Below, piece after piece: positions 5,184 through 5,723 of a DNA stretch of 5,723 nucleotides; the first letter of the stretch is position 1; each line of letters starts with the position of its first letter. Source of the stretch: Deltaproteobacteria bacterium GWA2_55_10 (GTDB lineage Bacteria > Desulfobacterota > GWC2-55-46). Location of the stretch: contig MGPL01000073.1 in assembly GCA_001797415.1 (NCBI GenBank), positions 1 to 5,723 on the forward strand, given 5' to 3'. The position numbers and the translations under genes are program-made. A model generated the notes under the pieces. That model made no database searches, was not told the DNA's origin, and saw only the letters and a program-made list of their open reading frames with translations.

Positions 5184-5723
5184 ATGAGCGGATATACTGA
5201 GGCTCTCAAGGATCTCATAAAAAATGTTGAGGCCACCAGGCCAGCCAGGGTTGAGAAGGCAAGGAAGGGAGATCACTTCCCGGCCCTCACCATGGAGCAG
5301 AGGCAGGAATGGCTCAGGAAATACCACCCTGACTACAAGTCGGACGGAAGGCGCGCCGTAGAGGTCGGGCCTAACAAGGGCACGGTATATCCGGAAGAGG
5401 TCTCCACGCTCCTCGAATCAAAGAGCAGGCTCAACATCAAGGCAGTCGACCTCTCCAGGGTGGACTTCGATACCGACCTCCTCGTCATAGGCGCGGGCGG
5501 CGCAGGCACTGCCGCGGCCCTCGCTGCACAGGAGGCTGGCTACAAGGTGCTTATCGCCACAAAGCTCCGCCACGGCGACTCGAACACCGTCATGGCAGAG
5601 GGCGGCATACAGGGAGCTGACCAGGAAGGCGACTCTCCGTACTTCCATTACCTCGACGTAATTGGCGGCGGGCATTTCTCCAACCAGCCGAACCTCGTGG
5701 CCGCGCTCACCAATGACGCGCCC
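5184..5723 (+). CDS. frdA: FrdA/SdhA-like flavoprotein subunit, N-terminal 180 residues (3' end outside window)
   Basis: The frame stays open to the right edge, giving 180 residues. A Rossmann FAD motif is clear: DLLVIGAGGAGTAAALAAQEAG, with GxGGAG at 103-108. It is followed by SNTVMAEGGIQGA (133-145), H155 in SPYFHYLD, and GGGHFSNQPNLV (161-172), all matching the FAD domain of fumarate reductase/succinate dehydrogenase flavoproteins. Position 134 is Asn where membrane-bound Sdh/Frd enzymes have the His that bonds FAD covalently, so FAD is probably not covalently bound. About 95 residues precede the Rossmann strand, much longer than in ordinary SdhA, and contain RKYHPDYKSDG and VGPNKGTVYP segments; no signal peptide is seen. 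The active-site arginines lie beyond the window, so fumarate, succinate or another substrate cannot be decided; L-aspartate oxidase is a less likely alternative because an iron-sulfur partner gene sits directly upstream. Confidence 0.82.
   Translation, partial: MSGYTEALKDLIKNVEATRPARVEKARKGDHFPALTMEQRQEWLRKYHPDYKSDGRRAVEVGPNKGTVYPEEVSTLLESKSRLNIKAVDLSRVDFDTDLLVIGAGGAGTAAALAAQEAGYKVLIATKLRHGDSNTVMAEGGIQGADQEGDSPYFHYLDVIGGGHFSNQPNLVAALTNDAP

Noticed and set aside
4883..5236. Minus-strand open frame covering R2
   Set aside because: It spans the repeat and the ends of two plus-strand genes, so coding is unlikely.

Overview
The window is a single-direction (+ strand) stretch of a GC-rich bacterial genome carrying part of an anaerobic energy-metabolism operon. 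It contains six complete genes and is cut at both ends: the 3' part of an hdrA gene at the left edge and the 5' part of a fumarate reductase/succinate dehydrogenase-type flavoprotein gene at the right edge. Gene content, heavy use of AGG (Arg) and ATA (Ile) codons, and abundant intergenic hairpin repeats fit a strictly anaerobic bacterium of the Desulfobacterota/Nitrospirota kind. This taxonomic guess is inference only.

Layout: (1) 1-346, C-terminus of HdrA with two [4Fe-4S] motifs. (2) 355-435, a double-hairpin repeat. (3) 477-944, MvhD/FlxD-like [2Fe-2S] protein. (4) 960-1178, an orphan HicB-like small protein inserted in the operon. (5) 1219-2112, FlxC-like iron-sulfur protein. (6) 2147-3157, FlxB-like (AsrA/HydB family) iron-sulfur protein. 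(7) 3181-4023, FlxA-like FAD/NAD(P)H and [2Fe-2S] protein. (8) 4050-4177, repeat copy R1. (9) 4207-4992, an FrdB/TfrB-like protein with one [2Fe-2S] and two [4Fe-4S] motifs. (10) 4995-5118, repeat copy R2, inverted relative to R1. (11) 5184 to the end, FrdA-like flavoprotein.

The order hdrA-flxD-flxC-flxB-flxA matches the known Hdr-Flx (Flox) clusters. In these, FlxABCD takes electrons from NAD(P)H, passes them through FlxD to HdrA, and HdrA is thought to split them by flavin-based bifurcation between ferredoxin and a disulfide/thiol acceptor. The less usual part is the co-directional FrdB/FrdA-like pair directly after flxA. It suggests a soluble complex in which fumarate (or a related acceptor) is reduced with electrons from the Hdr-Flx module, or the reverse. 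hdrB, hdrC and any third Frd subunit are not in the window.

The core flx genes are tightly packed (gaps of 15 to 40 nt). The three wide gaps (130, 183 and 191 nt) each hold a repeat element, and R1 and R2 bracket frdB almost exactly. No promoter, rho-independent terminator, RNA gene, CRISPR array or transposase gene could be supported.
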